DNA of 50,130 bases from positions 1-50,130 of IMG/VR virus record IMGVR_UViG_3300045789_000719; one strand, written 5' to 3'. Below the pieces are notes generated by a model, which was not told the origin of the DNA, did no database searches, and was given only the letters and a program-made list of their open reading frames with translations. Numbering within the stretch: the stretch's first letter is position 1; the number at the start of each line of letters is the position of its first letter. Made by a program: the position numbers and the translations under genes. Origin of the DNA: a virus. Shown in pieces: positions 32,800 through 42,184 of this stretch.

Positions 32800-34311
32800 A
32801 TGTCATCTACAACTTATGCAGATACGCCCGTGCTGGCTTCCATCAGTTTCGATGAAATTCCACATACCAAGCGCACCCCCGGTGTGCATATGGAATTTAA
32901 TTCTGAGAATGCGCAGCAAGGGGCTACCATTCAACCCTTTACCAACTTGGTTGCGGCTCAACGTAAAAGCATTGGCCTCATGCCCGCGTTGCAGCCGGTT
33001 CGCTACACAAGACCTGAACAGGTCGCCGTTGCTTTCGGCGAAGGCTCAATGATCCATGAAATGGCTAAAACCCATTTCAAAGGTAACCCGATCACAGAGA
33101 CGTGGTTTATAGCCTTGGACGATGACCCCGCGGGGCAGCAAGCCAGCGGTGCTTTCAAGTTTGGAGGAGCTCTGGCCAAGGCTGGCACCTTGTTCCCGAT
33201 GATTGGGGATGAACGGATCAAGGTTGGCGTGGACGCCGATGACACTTTGGCAGACATCGCCGCGAAAGTCGTCACGGCCGTCAACGCACAGTCGGCGACA
33301 ATGGTCACAGCCGCAGTGGACGGCGTAGATGACACCAAAGTCAACCTTACTGCGGTACACAAAGGGGAAGTCTTTAACTCCCTTGAGCTTTCTATCAACT
33401 ATTTTGATGGTGAAGAACTACCTGAAGGCCTGACCGTTGAAATTACGCCAATGTCGGGCGGTACCGCTAACCCGGATTTGGTGGATATCTGGACTATCCT
33501 TGGTGAACAACAGTTTAATGTGATTGCGCAGCCTTACACAGATGCGGCAAATCTGACAGCGTTAGAAGCCGAACTGGACAGCCGGTTTAACGCCATGCGC
33601 GCAAACGAAGGCGTGTGCTGTACGGCTGCAAATATGAACCATTCAGCCCTTGGCGCTTTGGGGGATAGCCGGAATAACAAGCATATTTCAATTATGGCTT
33701 GTTACAAAAGCCCGTCTCCAACCTTTAAATGGGCCGCAGCCGTTGCCGCGATGACAAGCCTCCATGGCAATATCGATCCGGCCCGGCCGTTCCAAACTCT
33801 AGCTCTATACGGGATCCTGCCGGCACCTATTGAATATCGCTTCATTGATGCCGAAAACAACCTCCTGCTTTTCGATGGCATCTCCACTCATACCGTCGAT
33901 AGCGGAGGGCTGTGCCGTATTCAGCGATTGATTACCACCTACAAGACTTCACCAGCCGGCGCGACTGACACGGCTTATCTTGACGTCAACACATTGCTGA
34001 CCTTGTCCTATATCCGGTTTGATTTCCGAAACTACATCGCGCGGAAATACCCCCGTCACAAGCTGGCATCGGATGGCAATAATTTCGGTCGAGGTCAAGC
34101 CGTTATGACCCCAAAACTTGGGCGCAGTGAGGCAATTGCCCGTTTCCGTGTATGGGAACGCAACGGCCTTGTTGAAGGTATTTCCCAGTTCGAGCGAGAT
34201 CTGATCTGCGTGGTCAACCCGGATAATCCAAACAGGCTTGATTGGCGCATCGCGCCTAACTTGGTGAACCAGTTCCGCATCGGCGCATCACAATGCGCTT
34301 TCATCCTCTAA
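32800..34311 (+). CDS. Contractile tail sheath protein (Mu L-like)
   Basis: A 503-residue sheath subunit. The N-terminal S-I-S-F-D-E-I-P-H-T-K-R-T-P-G-V and the conserved C-terminal domain (about 380-500, with L-S-Y-I-R-F-D-F-R-N, H-K-L-A-S-D-G and the D-L-I-C-V-V-N-P-D-N-P-N-R-L-D segment) fit the Mu L family. It makes the contractile sleeve around the tube, so the phage is a myovirus. Confidence 0.95.
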   Translation: MSSTTYADTPVLASISFDEIPHTKRTPGVHMEFNSENAQQGATIQPFTNLVAAQRKSIGLMPALQPVRYTRPEQVAVAFGEGSMIHEMAKTHFKGNPITETWFIALDDDPAGQQASGAFKFGGALAKAGTLFPMIGDERIKVGVDADDTLADIAAKVVTAVNAQSATMVTAAVDGVDDTKVNLTAVHKGEVFNSLELSINYFDGEELPEGLTVEITPMSGGTANPDLVDIWTILGEQQFNVIAQPYTDAANLTALEAELDSRFNAMRANEGVCCTAANMNHSALGALGDSRNNKHISIMACYKSPSPTFKWAAAVAAMTSLHGNIDPARPFQTLALYGILPAPIEYRFIDAENNLLLFDGISTHTVDSGGLCRIQRLITTYKTSPAGATDTAYLDVNTLLTLSYIRFDFRNYIARKYPRHKLASDGNNFGRGQAVMTPKLGRSEAIARFRVWERNGLVEGISQFERDLICVVNPDNPNRLDWRIAPNLVNQFRIGASQCAFIL

Positions 34312-34331
34312 GCGCTTAAGGACGATAACTA

Positions 34332-34718
34332 ATGTCATCTAAGAAAAACCGCATCGCAGGTGAGATCTACGTCAAAGTCGACGGCGCTATGCTGTCGGCT
34401 AAAGGTAGCTTCACCTATAACCTGGGCAAGGCCAAAAGAGAGACGATCTACGGCTCTCATAATAAGCCACTCGGCTACAAGGAATTACCCAACGGACCCA
34501 AAATTGAGGGAGCTCTAACCGATACGGCTGATTTCGATTTGGAAGCTTTTCTAGAGCTTGACGACGTGACGGTCACTCTGGAACTTGCCAACGGTAAAGT
34601 CATCGTATTAAGCGACGGCTGGTATGCCGGGGAGGGCGACATCAACACTGAAGAAGGTGAAGTCCCTGTCCTCTTTAATGGTCTTGATTGTAAGGAAGAT
34701 AAAAATGGATCCAATTAA
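34332..34718 (+). CDS. Tail tube protein (Mu M-like)
   Basis: A 128-residue inner-tube subunit: R-I-A-G-E-I-Y-V-K-V-D-G start, G-Y-K-E-L-P-N-G-P-K-I-E-G, and L-S-D-G-W-Y-A-G-E-G-D-I-N-T-E-E-G. It follows the sheath gene as in Mu and overlaps the chaperone gene by 14 bases. Confidence 0.93.
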   Translation: MSSKKNRIAGEIYVKVDGAMLSAKGSFTYNLGKAKRETIYGSHNKPLGYKELPNGPKIEGALTDTADFDLEAFLELDDVTVTLELANGKVIVLSDGWYAGEGDINTEEGEVPVLFNGLDCKEDKNGSN

Positions 34719-34986
34719 ACTCAGTAAACCAATTGAGGCACATGGAGAAAAGATCATTGAGCTTAATCTTCAAGCGCCCACTCTTGGGGCTTTGGACGGC
34801 ATCAAGCTTAAGGTTAGCGGCTCTGGTACCGTTGAACTAGATCTTGGCGATGTGGCGCGTCTGGTGTCCGGGATGGCAAATATCCCTCCGTCCAGTGCCA
34901 AACAAATCAGCGTCGTTGATGCTGCTAAATTGGTGCCGGCGATACAGGGTTTTTTGTCGGGCTTCCTGGAAACTGGGAAGACCTAA
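34705..34986 (+). CDS. Tail assembly chaperone, short form (Mu gp41-like)
   Basis: A 93-residue protein with ATG at 34705 (TAAGGAAGAT upstream). It is a Mu gp41/P2 E-like tail chaperone: L-S-K-P-I-E-A-H-G-E-K-I start and L-D-L-G-D-V-A-R-L-V-S-G-M-A-N-I-P-P-S. These proteins bind and prepare the tape-measure protein. A T-run before its end allows a -1 frameshift into a longer form. Confidence 0.85.
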   Translation: MDPIKLSKPIEAHGEKIIELNLQAPTLGALDGIKLKVSGSGTVELDLGDVARLVSGMANIPPSSAKQISVVDAAKLVPAIQGFLSGFLETGKT

Positions 34987-35108
34987 GGGCGGAAGTCGCG
35001 TACACGTTTAAATTCCCCCTTAGTGAACTCAATGCACTGACAATCCACGAACTCCTGAAGTGGCATAAACAGGCCGCTCGAATACTGTCACTGGTCCATG
35101 GAACATGA
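34705..35108 (+). CDS. Tail assembly chaperone, -1 frameshift long form
   Basis: At T-TTT-TTG (34950-34956), in register X-XXY-YYZ with the short-form frame, a -1 slip continues in an otherwise startless frame to TGA 35106-35108. The added C-terminal sequence includes N-W-E-D-L-R-A-E-V-A-Y-T-F, L-S-E-L-N-A-L-T-I-H-E-L-L-K-W-H and K-Q-A-A-R-I-L, which matches the P2 E'/Mu gp42-type extension (tail-measure recruiting domain). The stop overlaps the tape-measure start (ATGA). Two chaperone forms in fixed ratio are the rule in long-tailed phages. Confidence 0.88.
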
Positions 35109-36874
35109 GCACTAAAAACAAACTTGAACTGATTATTGAAGCTGTCGACCGCTTCACCACGCCTTTCCGTAAAATGGGCAAAAGCCTGAAACAGTTTTAC
35201 GAGAAAAGCGGGCTGCAGCAGGTCGGTAAATCACTGAAAGGTGCCGCATCCAGCCTGAAAGATTTCGGGCTGGAAGCCCTTAAGTTTGGCGGTCTTATTG
35301 GAGCTGCAACCGGTGGCTTGTTTGCATTGGCGAAGGCAACGTCTACTTTTGGAGACGGCGTTGCTAAGACGGCAGAGCGGCTCGGCATTGGGGTCGTCTG
35401 GTTGCAAAAATATAGGTATGCCGCGAGCTTGGCCGATATCAGCCAGCAAACATTCGATATGGCGATGCAGCGTTTTACCCGGCGGGCCGCAGAAGCCGCT
35501 GCGGGCACGGGCGTAGCGAAAGACGCCCTTAGCTTCTTGAATGTTGAACTGCGTGACGGGCAGGATAAGCTAAAATCATCAGAACAGCTTCTTGCAGAAG
35601 TCGCCGATGGCATGCAGGAAGTTGAAGATCCTGCGATGCGGGTGCGCATTGCTTTTGCGCTCTTCGATAGTGAAGGCGTAAAAATGATCAACATGCTGAA
35701 AAATGGTTCTAAGGCCATGAAAGAGCAAGCCGATGAAGCTGACAAGCTAGGCATCCTAACCGAGGATCAGATCAAGGCTTCAGAAGAATTTAACGACGAA
35801 CTGGAACGGCTCTGGCGTGCTCTCAAGTTTACCGCTTATTCTATCGGCGCTGAACTTATCCCCGTGATGTCAGACTTTGTGAAAAGCCTTCAGGAGCTAG
35901 TGATTGAGTTTAAGCCTCATATTATTGACGCTTTTAAATCCGCCCTAAAATACTTGAGAGATGACCTGCCAAAGACCGTTGCCGGCTTCTTTGCCCTCAC
36001 CTCACCAATCATTAGCATGGTGGGTTGGCTGGACTTTGCGATCTCCAACACGATCGGATGGCAAAGGGCTATTATGATCCTAGCCGGAATTATTGGAGGA
36101 TCACTCATCAAGAGCCTGTTTATTGCTGTGTTAAGTCTTGGTGTTTTTATCAAATCAATTATTCTGGCCACATGGCGGTTGGGGCTGATGGCCATCAATG
36201 GCATTAAGGCGGCAATCGGGGGCCTAATTTCACTTGCACCAGCTTTTATAACCGCTGCGACAGCAGCGGGCACATTTGCTGCCGCCATTCTGGTGAACCC
36301 AATCACCTGGATCGTCATGGGAATTGTGGCCTTGGTGGCTGCAGTCTGGTACTTAGTTAAAAATTGGGATGGCGTCAAAGCGCGCCTTCTTAGCATTTGG
36401 GCCGGCATAACTGAAGCTTTCGAAAACGGCTTTTTAAACGGTATTTATCACCTGCTTAGAAACTTCACTCCACTTGGTTTGATAGCTGGCGGAATCAATG
36501 ACCTGATCAAATACCTAACCAACATGGATCTGGGTGAAATCGGGGCCAAATGGATCGGCGGCCTGATTGACGGTATAAAGGGCGAGTGGGCAAAACTAAC
36601 GGCCTGGCTCTCGGAAGCCGTGGAAGGGCTGATCAATATGATGCCCGATTGGGTAAAAGATCGCATTGGGATTAATACCTCTGTCAACGCGCTCGTACCC
36701 GGCGCTAACATCGTGCCTTCCGCACTGCCACAAAACGCCAATAACAACTTTTCTGGGCAAGTGAAGGTTTCTTTCGAGAACACGCCTCCGGGTACACGTA
36801 TTCAGGACGTCAGGTCGTCCAATTCTCAAGTTGCTCTCGATGTAGACGCCGGCTATGCGATTGGTGGGGTTTGA
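35105..36874 (+). CDS. Tape-measure protein
   Basis: A 589-residue protein that sets tail length and is ejected with the DNA. It has a helical N-terminus typical of tape measures (K-L-E-L-I-I-E-A-V-D-R-F-T-T-P-F-R-K-M), a G/A-rich region near 60-80 and several hydrophobic segments between about 310 and 430 suited to membrane passage. At 589 residues a rather short tail is predicted. Position after the chaperone frameshift gene confirms the call. Confidence 0.93.
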   Translation: MSTKNKLELIIEAVDRFTTPFRKMGKSLKQFYEKSGLQQVGKSLKGAASSLKDFGLEALKFGGLIGAATGGLFALAKATSTFGDGVAKTAERLGIGVVWLQKYRYAASLADISQQTFDMAMQRFTRRAAEAAAGTGVAKDALSFLNVELRDGQDKLKSSEQLLAEVADGMQEVEDPAMRVRIAFALFDSEGVKMINMLKNGSKAMKEQADEADKLGILTEDQIKASEEFNDELERLWRALKFTAYSIGAELIPVMSDFVKSLQELVIEFKPHIIDAFKSALKYLRDDLPKTVAGFFALTSPIISMVGWLDFAISNTIGWQRAIMILAGIIGGSLIKSLFIAVLSLGVFIKSIILATWRLGLMAINGIKAAIGGLISLAPAFITAATAAGTFAAAILVNPITWIVMGIVALVAAVWYLVKNWDGVKARLLSIWAGITEAFENGFLNGIYHLLRNFTPLGLIAGGINDLIKYLTNMDLGEIGAKWIGGLIDGIKGEWAKLTAWLSEAVEGLINMMPDWVKDRIGINTSVNALVPGANIVPSALPQNANNNFSGQVKVSFENTPPGTRIQDVRSSNSQVALDVDAGYAIGGV

Positions 36875-37068
36875 TGGGCTATTCTAAGCGGCGCTTTTTA
36901 GCTGAGATTGTCATCTCCATTTTCATCAGAATGGCGAAGGCAACGAACAAGACAACAGCAACCTCAATGCTAGGCTGGAATATCCAGAATACCAGAGCGT
37001 TCCAGGTGATCAGTGTGCCAACATACACGAATATGCTTTTTAAGTTCCATTCCATGGAGGTTATGTAA
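36874..37068 (+). CDS. Possible small protein between tape measure and circularisation genes
   Basis: A 64-codon frame from ATG 36874 (in the TGATG overlap with the tape-measure stop; GGTGGGG upstream) to TAA 37068. It fills an otherwise empty gap in a gapless operon. The product is basic with one weak hydrophobic segment and no known motif. The opposite strand codes for a more protein-like two-helix membrane sequence over the same bases but lacks a ribosome site. Confidence 0.35.
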   Translation: MGYSKRRFLAEIVISIFIRMAKATNKTTATSMLGWNIQNTRAFQVISVPTYTNMLFKFHSMEVM

Positions 37069-37070
37069 GC

Positions 37071-38273
37071 ATGAATGACTGGAAAAACAAGCTTTTGCCG
37101 GCTTCCTTCAGGAACGCACCCTTCCACATCGAGGCCCATTCTGTCTCTGGTGGGCGAAATGGCGTGCATCACAGCTTTACAAAGAAGGATGAGGTTATCT
37201 CCGAGGATTTGAGTAAAAAGGCCCGTGAATTTAGCTTTAATGCCTTTGTGCTTGGTGCCGATTATTTTGCCGATCGAGACCGTTTAATCTCAGCTTTGGA
37301 AGAACCTGGTCTTGGAACATTGGTCCATCCGTACCTTGGGAGTGTGACAGTCGCGATTGATTACAGCGCCGGCTATCGTATGTCTGAGAGCTCTTCAGAA
37401 GGTCGGGTTGCCCGTTTCCAATTAAACTTTGTCCGTTCAGATGAAACGCAGTTTCCCAAAGTCGTTAAAAACACAGACACCTCGGTTTCTGAAGCAGTAG
37501 ATCTGACACGCATTGAAGCGGCAGTAGCATTCGAAGATCTAGTGATGTTAGACCGTTCGCCAGAATTTGTTCGAGACGCCATGAGACAAGACTTGGCAGA
37601 TCTTACAGATACTCTTCAGGAAAGCGCTTCAATTAGGTGGGCTGCAGATAACGCTGATTTTCAAGAGCGTTTAAATTTGGTTTCCGAGTATGCCACCGCG
37701 ATTACTCTCGGGGCCACTGCAATTCAGCAGGCGGTGACAGCAGCCCTTAGTTCGCCAATAATCCCCAGCAATGCGATTGGTGTGCTCGAAGAAATTGCCC
37801 GTGGCGCTTCAATTACCCGAGCGGTCGCCAACTCTGCAGGACCGATGGCCACCCCGTGGCGCAAGCGACAGGCCACCAATCACAGCGCTTTTAAATCCCT
37901 TGTTAGCCGCAATTCAACGGCTTCCCTAGTTCAGGCTGTCAGTGCTGAAAAATTCGATAGTTTTGAAGATGCGATCGGCGCGATGAATAACACTCTCGGC
38001 CATCTCGACCGGGAGATTGGAAGGAGTAGATCCGCCCGTCTTAGCGGTGCTTTAGAAGGCATGCGTTCAGAATTTGTTTTCCATATGCAGGACACCTCTG
38101 CGGATTTAGCCAGAAAGATTTCAATCTTCAATCCAGTGACCAAACCGTCCCTCGTAATGGCATATGAGATCTACGAGGATCTAGGACGTGCTTCAGAGAT
38201 TACGAAACGAAACAAGATCACTCATCCAAACCGTGTTCCTGGCGGTGAAATGGTGGAGGCTCTCAATGTCTGA
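37071..38273 (+). CDS. DNA circularisation protein N-like (Mu gp43)
   Basis: A 400-residue Mu N-family protein: W-K-N-K-L-L-P-A-S-F-R-N-A-P-F start, E-S-H/S-S-V-S-G-G-R-N-G region, G-A-D-Y-F-A-D-R-D-R-L and G-T-L-V-H-P-Y-L-G. In phage Mu it is a tail/baseplate protein; the DNA-circularising label comes from injected copies protecting the phage genome. GGAGG lies upstream. Confidence 0.9.
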   Translation: MNDWKNKLLPASFRNAPFHIEAHSVSGGRNGVHHSFTKKDEVISEDLSKKAREFSFNAFVLGADYFADRDRLISALEEPGLGTLVHPYLGSVTVAIDYSAGYRMSESSSEGRVARFQLNFVRSDETQFPKVVKNTDTSVSEAVDLTRIEAAVAFEDLVMLDRSPEFVRDAMRQDLADLTDTLQESASIRWAADNADFQERLNLVSEYATAITLGATAIQQAVTAALSSPIIPSNAIGVLEEIARGASITRAVANSAGPMATPWRKRQATNHSAFKSLVSRNSTASLVQAVSAEKFDSFEDAIGAMNNTLGHLDREIGRSRSARLSGALEGMRSEFVFHMQDTSADLARKISIFNPVTKPSLVMAYEIYEDLGRASEITKRNKITHPNRVPGGEMVEALNV

Positions 38274-39303
38274 GCTTTCGCTAAAACTCGGCTCGCAAGA
38301 GTTCTTCGGATGGCAAGAAATCAACTTAAAAACCGGAATGCGCCAACTATCAGGTACTTTTAACCTGAAAGTCTCCGATAAATGGCCAGGGGATATCCCC
38401 GCACGCCAAATCAAAAAAGGGGCGAAGGTTCAAGCCCGGATTGACGGCGAAACCGTAATGACCGGTTGGGTGGAAGGTGTCCCCAAGGCACACGATCCAA
38501 GAAGCCATAGTATTACGATCAAAGGGAGAGACGTTACAGCGGACCTGATCGACTGCAGCGCCGGCACCCATAAAAACGAGTTTAAAGATCAATCACTGAC
38601 ACAGATATCGAAAGCTCTATGTGAGCCATACAATATCCCTGTCCGCGCTGAAACAGACGTCGGGGAAAAGTTCCCTTCAGAGTCGGTTCAGATCGGCGAA
38701 ACTGTCCATGATATGATTAAGCGCTTATGCCGCCAGAGAGGCGTCATGGCCATCACTGACGGCAAAGGTGGCCTTGTTCTCACAAGAGCAGGCCGGGTGC
38801 ATTCTGGCGCGCAGTTAATCCTTGGCGAAAACATTCTAAGCGGATCTTCAACAGAAGACACAAAGGATCGGTATTCGGAATACATTGTGAAAGGTCAGCA
38901 ACGAAGCACTTTCTATATTTCTCCGGAACAAGCTGCGGGACCAAAGGCGATAGTCAAAGATCCAGCCGTGACGCGGTTTCGACCTCTCATTTTGATCGCG
39001 GAAGCCCAAAGCGACGACGGTCGCCTTGTTAAGCGCGCGAAGTTTGAACGCAATACCCGCGCGGGGGCGTCCACCTCGGCCACGATCAAAACTAATGGCT
39101 GGCAAACAAGCGCAGGAAAGGCCTGGCGTCCTAATACATTGGTAACCGTCCGCGATGAGCTGTTGGACCTAAACGGTGATTATTTAATCACGGACACGAA
39201 CTTCCAAAAGGGCGAGGAAGGCACAACAACTGAGCTCACGATTGCGCCGCCAGAGACCTTTGAGCTTATTGATTTTCCAAAGGAGCCAGAATGGGGTTTT
39301 TAG
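38266..39303 (+). CDS. Baseplate hub protein (Mu P/gp44-like)
   Basis: A 345-residue hub protein with start ATG 38266 (GGTGGAGG upstream, 8-base overlap). It shows L-K-L-G-S-Q-E-F-F-G-W-Q-E-I, G-W-V-E-G-V, I-K-G-R-D-V-T-A-D-L-I-D-C-S and R-W/R-P-N-T-L-V-T-V-R-D motifs of the gpD/gp27-like hub family. It forms the central baseplate ring beneath the tube. Confidence 0.92.
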   Translation: MSELSLKLGSQEFFGWQEINLKTGMRQLSGTFNLKVSDKWPGDIPARQIKKGAKVQARIDGETVMTGWVEGVPKAHDPRSHSITIKGRDVTADLIDCSAGTHKNEFKDQSLTQISKALCEPYNIPVRAETDVGEKFPSESVQIGETVHDMIKRLCRQRGVMAITDGKGGLVLTRAGRVHSGAQLILGENILSGSSTEDTKDRYSEYIVKGQQRSTFYISPEQAAGPKAIVKDPAVTRFRPLILIAEAQSDDGRLVKRAKFERNTRAGASTSATIKTNGWQTSAGKAWRPNTLVTVRDELLDLNGDYLITDTNFQKGEEGTTTELTIAPPETFELIDFPKEPEWGF

Positions 39304-39776
39304 ATCTTCGCGGCTTCTACAAGTTAATGGAGCCCTACGCGCGGCGCATCCTTTTGATGATCACACGGGGTGTGTTTCTTTCCACCTATCAGAAAGGGGG
39401 ACGGACCTATGCCAAAGCGCGGTCACTGGATGGCGAGATTTTAGAAGACATAGAAGTCTTCCAACAATATGGCTTTGCCTCTCGCCCCAAAAGCGGCGCA
39501 GACGGCATATTAGGATCGATCACCGGCGACCGTTCACATACAGCATTTCTAGGGTCTGAGGATAAGCGCTATCAGCCAGAACACGAAAACGGGGAAAGCA
39601 TCACTTATACCTGGTTAGATAAGACCAGCGGTGGCCACCGGATCCACCTGAAGAATGATCGGTCCATTCAGATGCAATGCGCTGAGCTCCGCATCGTTGC
39701 CGGCGCGAGCACGTTCATTCTGAATAGCGACGGAGCGAAATTCATTACGCCTTCAGGGGAGTTTGAAATCATATGA
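39291..39776 (+). CDS. Baseplate assembly protein V / spike (Mu gp45-like)
   Basis: A 161-residue protein of the Mu gp45 family: R-R-I-L-L-M-I-T-R-G-V near the start, D-I-E-V-F-Q-Q-Y-G-F-A-S-R-P, and H-R-I-H-L-K-N-D-R-S-I in the C-terminal beta part. It is the membrane-piercing spike below the hub. The C-terminal beta-helix is short; a PAAR protein encoded next would cap it. Confidence 0.92.
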   Translation: MGFLDLRGFYKLMEPYARRILLMITRGVFLSTYQKGGRTYAKARSLDGEILEDIEVFQQYGFASRPKSGADGILGSITGDRSHTAFLGSEDKRYQPEHENGESITYTWLDKTSGGHRIHLKNDRSIQMQCAELRIVAGASTFILNSDGAKFITPSGEFEII

Positions 39777-40045
39777 GCAATTATGGTATTGCCCGGAAAT
39801 CCTTAGACAGTGCTGGCGGTGCTCAATTGGCCGGTGGGCAGGATTTTGTTTTCATCAATGGCATTCCTGTTGTCCTATTGGGCGACCCAGTCACACCTCA
39901 CGGTGACGGCCCCCACGCCGGGCCTGTCATGGTAGAGGCCTCTTCCTTCGTATTCATCAACGGCATTCCAGTATGCCGTGAAGGCAACGCGGCCTCATGT
40001 GGCCATACCACAAGTGGCTCTGATTTTGTGAGGGTGACCGGATGA
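39773..40045 (+). CDS. PAAR-repeat spike tip protein
   Basis: A 90-residue PAAR-like protein: G-D-P-V-T-P-H-G-D-G-P-H, S-F-V-F-I-N-G-I-P-V-C-R-E-G-N and S-C-G-H-T-T-S-G-S-D-F-V. Histidines and a cysteine of these motifs would bind the metal at the needle point, as in T4-like and type VI spikes. Mu itself has no separate PAAR gene. ATGA overlaps on both sides. Confidence 0.9.
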   Translation: MSNYGIARKSLDSAGGAQLAGGQDFVFINGIPVVLLGDPVTPHGDGPHAGPVMVEASSFVFINGIPVCREGNAASCGHTTSGSDFVRVTG

Positions 40046-40512
40046 GCGATTTCAAAACCGTCCAAAATGAAACCTTCTTCAAAGGCGACTTAGCTTTTAA
40101 GGACGGTGACCTCTTGCTCGATGACGGGCTGGAAACGATGGTCTATATCTGCCTTTTCTCATACGCCAGAGCCAACGAAGACGATGAATTGCCGATCGGA
40201 GAAACTGATCGCCGCGGTTGGTGGGGAGAAATGCTCAATGACGAACCGGTCGGCAGTTTCGGTTCTAAATTGTGGTTGCTGGAGCGAGAGAAAGTTCTCT
40301 CTCAAGCTTTAATTAAAGCAGAACGTTACGCCTCGACATCACTTAAAATCCTAGTTGACAAAAAGATTGCATCCGCCGTTGAAGTGCGAGCCTTCGAAGC
40401 CATGCCTCGGATTGAAGGCCGCGGCTCAATACTGGGGCTTGAGTCAAAAATTTATCGCCCGTCCCTTCCTGCCGTTTCTTATCAATATCAAGTCCTCTGG
40501 GGGAATATCTGA
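40042..40512 (+). CDS. Mu gp46-like baseplate protein
   Basis: A 156-residue GP46-family protein (T4 gp25-like wedge component): D-L-L-L-D-D-G-L-E-T-M-V near residue 28, R-R-G-W-W-G-E motif, S-K-L-W-L-L-E-R and a V-S-Y-Q-Y-Q-V-L-W end. One-base overlap with the gp47-like gene. Confidence 0.92.
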   Translation: MSDFKTVQNETFFKGDLAFKDGDLLLDDGLETMVYICLFSYARANEDDELPIGETDRRGWWGEMLNDEPVGSFGSKLWLLEREKVLSQALIKAERYASTSLKILVDKKIASAVEVRAFEAMPRIEGRGSILGLESKIYRPSLPAVSYQYQVLWGNI

Positions 40513-41570
40513 TGCCATTTCCAAGACCAACTCTAGAAGAGCTTGACGCCAGAACCGCCAGTAATGTGGCTTCACGTCTGGGAGACCAGGCGAGACCGAG
40601 CGTCAGATCAAACGTCCTTGCTCTCACCCGTGCCCAGGCCGCCCTGGTAAACGGCCTTTATGAGTACATTGAATGGGTTGCGAAGCAAACGCTTCCAGAT
40701 ACGGCAGATGATGAGGAAGCAATATTCAGGCACGGTTCGATCCGAGGGCTCCAATTGAAGCCGGCCACTAAAGCCCAAGGTTACGTTGTGCTGACCGGCA
40801 CAGATGGTGCGGTTGCACATGAAGGGACCTATCTTCAAGCACCTGACGGCCGCCAGTACGTCCTGAAAGAAGAGGTGACGATTTCAGGCGGCACTGCAAC
40901 TGCTTTGGCGGAAGCGGTTGAGAGAGGAAACGCCGGCAATATAACCTCAGGAGAATTATCTCTAGTGTCTCCTGAAGCGAACATTGACAGTGCCGTACAG
41001 TTATCTGCTGAAGGTCTCACCGGCGGCGTCAATGAGGAGCGCCTAAAAGAGCTTAAAGCCCGTGTTTTAAAACTTTGGAGGCAGCCCATTCAAGGCGGGG
41101 CTCGCCATGACTATGAGCAATGGGCGCGGGAGATCCCCGGCGTCACCCGCGTTTGGGTAACACAGGAACTCGGAGAGGGCACAGTAACAGTTCGCTATGT
41201 TCTGGATAACGAGGCCGATATTTTCCCAACAGATACGCACTTGCAGACAGTACAAAACCACCTCGAAACGAAGAAGCCCGTCACAGCTCATGTGTTCGCA
41301 GCATCGCCGGTCAAGCTGCCCCACGATTTTACTGTTCAATTATCCCCAAATACAGAGGCGGTGAGACTAGCCGTCACGGCAGAGATCAATGACCTTCTGT
41401 CCCGGGAAGCGGAGCCAGGTAAAACTATTCTTCTCTCGAAAATTAGGGAAGCTGTGTCTATCGCAGTTGGGGAACACGACCATATTTTGACTTCTCCGAC
41501 GGCCAATTTGCCACATGGAAAAGGTGAAATGGCAGTGCCCGGCTTGATTACCTTCATGGAGATCAGCTAA
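40512..41570 (+). CDS. Baseplate J-like protein (Mu gp47)
   Basis: A 352-residue baseplate J family protein: F-P-R-P-T-L-E-E-L start, a beta region with G-T-Y-L-Q-A-P-D-G-R-Q-Y, the R-H-D-Y-E-Q-W-A-R-E-I-P-G-V-T-R-V-W-V core, and G-E-M-A-V-P-G at the end. It makes the wedge arms of the baseplate. Confidence 0.95.
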   Translation: MPFPRPTLEELDARTASNVASRLGDQARPSVRSNVLALTRAQAALVNGLYEYIEWVAKQTLPDTADDEEAIFRHGSIRGLQLKPATKAQGYVVLTGTDGAVAHEGTYLQAPDGRQYVLKEEVTISGGTATALAEAVERGNAGNITSGELSLVSPEANIDSAVQLSAEGLTGGVNEERLKELKARVLKLWRQPIQGGARHDYEQWAREIPGVTRVWVTQELGEGTVTVRYVLDNEADIFPTDTHLQTVQNHLETKKPVTAHVFAASPVKLPHDFTVQLSPNTEAVRLAVTAEINDLLSREAEPGKTILLSKIREAVSIAVGEHDHILTSPTANLPHGKGEMAVPGLITFMEIS

Positions 41571-42181
41571 TGGCCACCCCTGATAACATCGCAGTACAAC
41601 GCAACACCTTGGCCTCTTTCCTGCCAAAAGGAGGCGCGTGGCCACGAGAGATAGACAGCTTCTTGATGAAGCTTGTTGAAGGCCTCGGTGTCGAATTCGC
41701 CGACGTGGAAGAGCAGGTGAAGCTCCTGATTGAGGAAGCAGATCCATACACAACCCTGTATACACTCGCAGATTGGGAACGCGCTCTCGGTTTGCCCGAT
41801 GAATGCTCAAATTTAGCAACCACAATTCAGGAAAGGCGGTTGGCGGTCGTCGCCAAATACCTCAATGAGGGGGGGCAATCTAAGGCGTACTTCCAAGCGC
41901 TTGCCCAAGCCTATGGTTACACAGTCACGATTGAAGAATTCCGTCCGTTTGTTTGCGGGTTTGGCCAGTGCGGCGTCACTCCCTTGATGGGCGGCGCTGA
42001 AGTTCGGTTCTACTGGCGAGTAAAAGTCACGGGCCCCCGCGCGACATATTTCCGCGTTGGCGTGTCCCAAGTGGGCACCGATCCACTATTAAAAATTTCA
42101 CGCGCCGAAGATCTAGAGTGCATTTACAACAAACTAAAACCGGCGCACACCATTCTAATTTTTGCTTATGAAGGGGCTTAA
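41570..42181 (+). CDS. Mu gp48-like (DUF2313) baseplate/fibre-connection protein
   Basis: A 203-residue DUF2313 (YmfQ-like) protein: L-P-K-G-G-A-W-P-R start, D-W-E-R-A-L-G-L-P-D-E-C, R-R-L-A-V-V-A-K-Y and a late C-I-Y-N-K-L-K-P-A-H-T. It links wedges to the tail fibres in Mu-like tails. Confidence 0.92.
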   Translation: MATPDNIAVQRNTLASFLPKGGAWPREIDSFLMKLVEGLGVEFADVEEQVKLLIEEADPYTTLYTLADWERALGLPDECSNLATTIQERRLAVVAKYLNEGGQSKAYFQALAQAYGYTVTIEEFRPFVCGFGQCGVTPLMGGAEVRFYWRVKVTGPRATYFRVGVSQVGTDPLLKISRAEDLECIYNKLKPAHTILIFAYEGA

Positions 42182-42184
42182 CCT

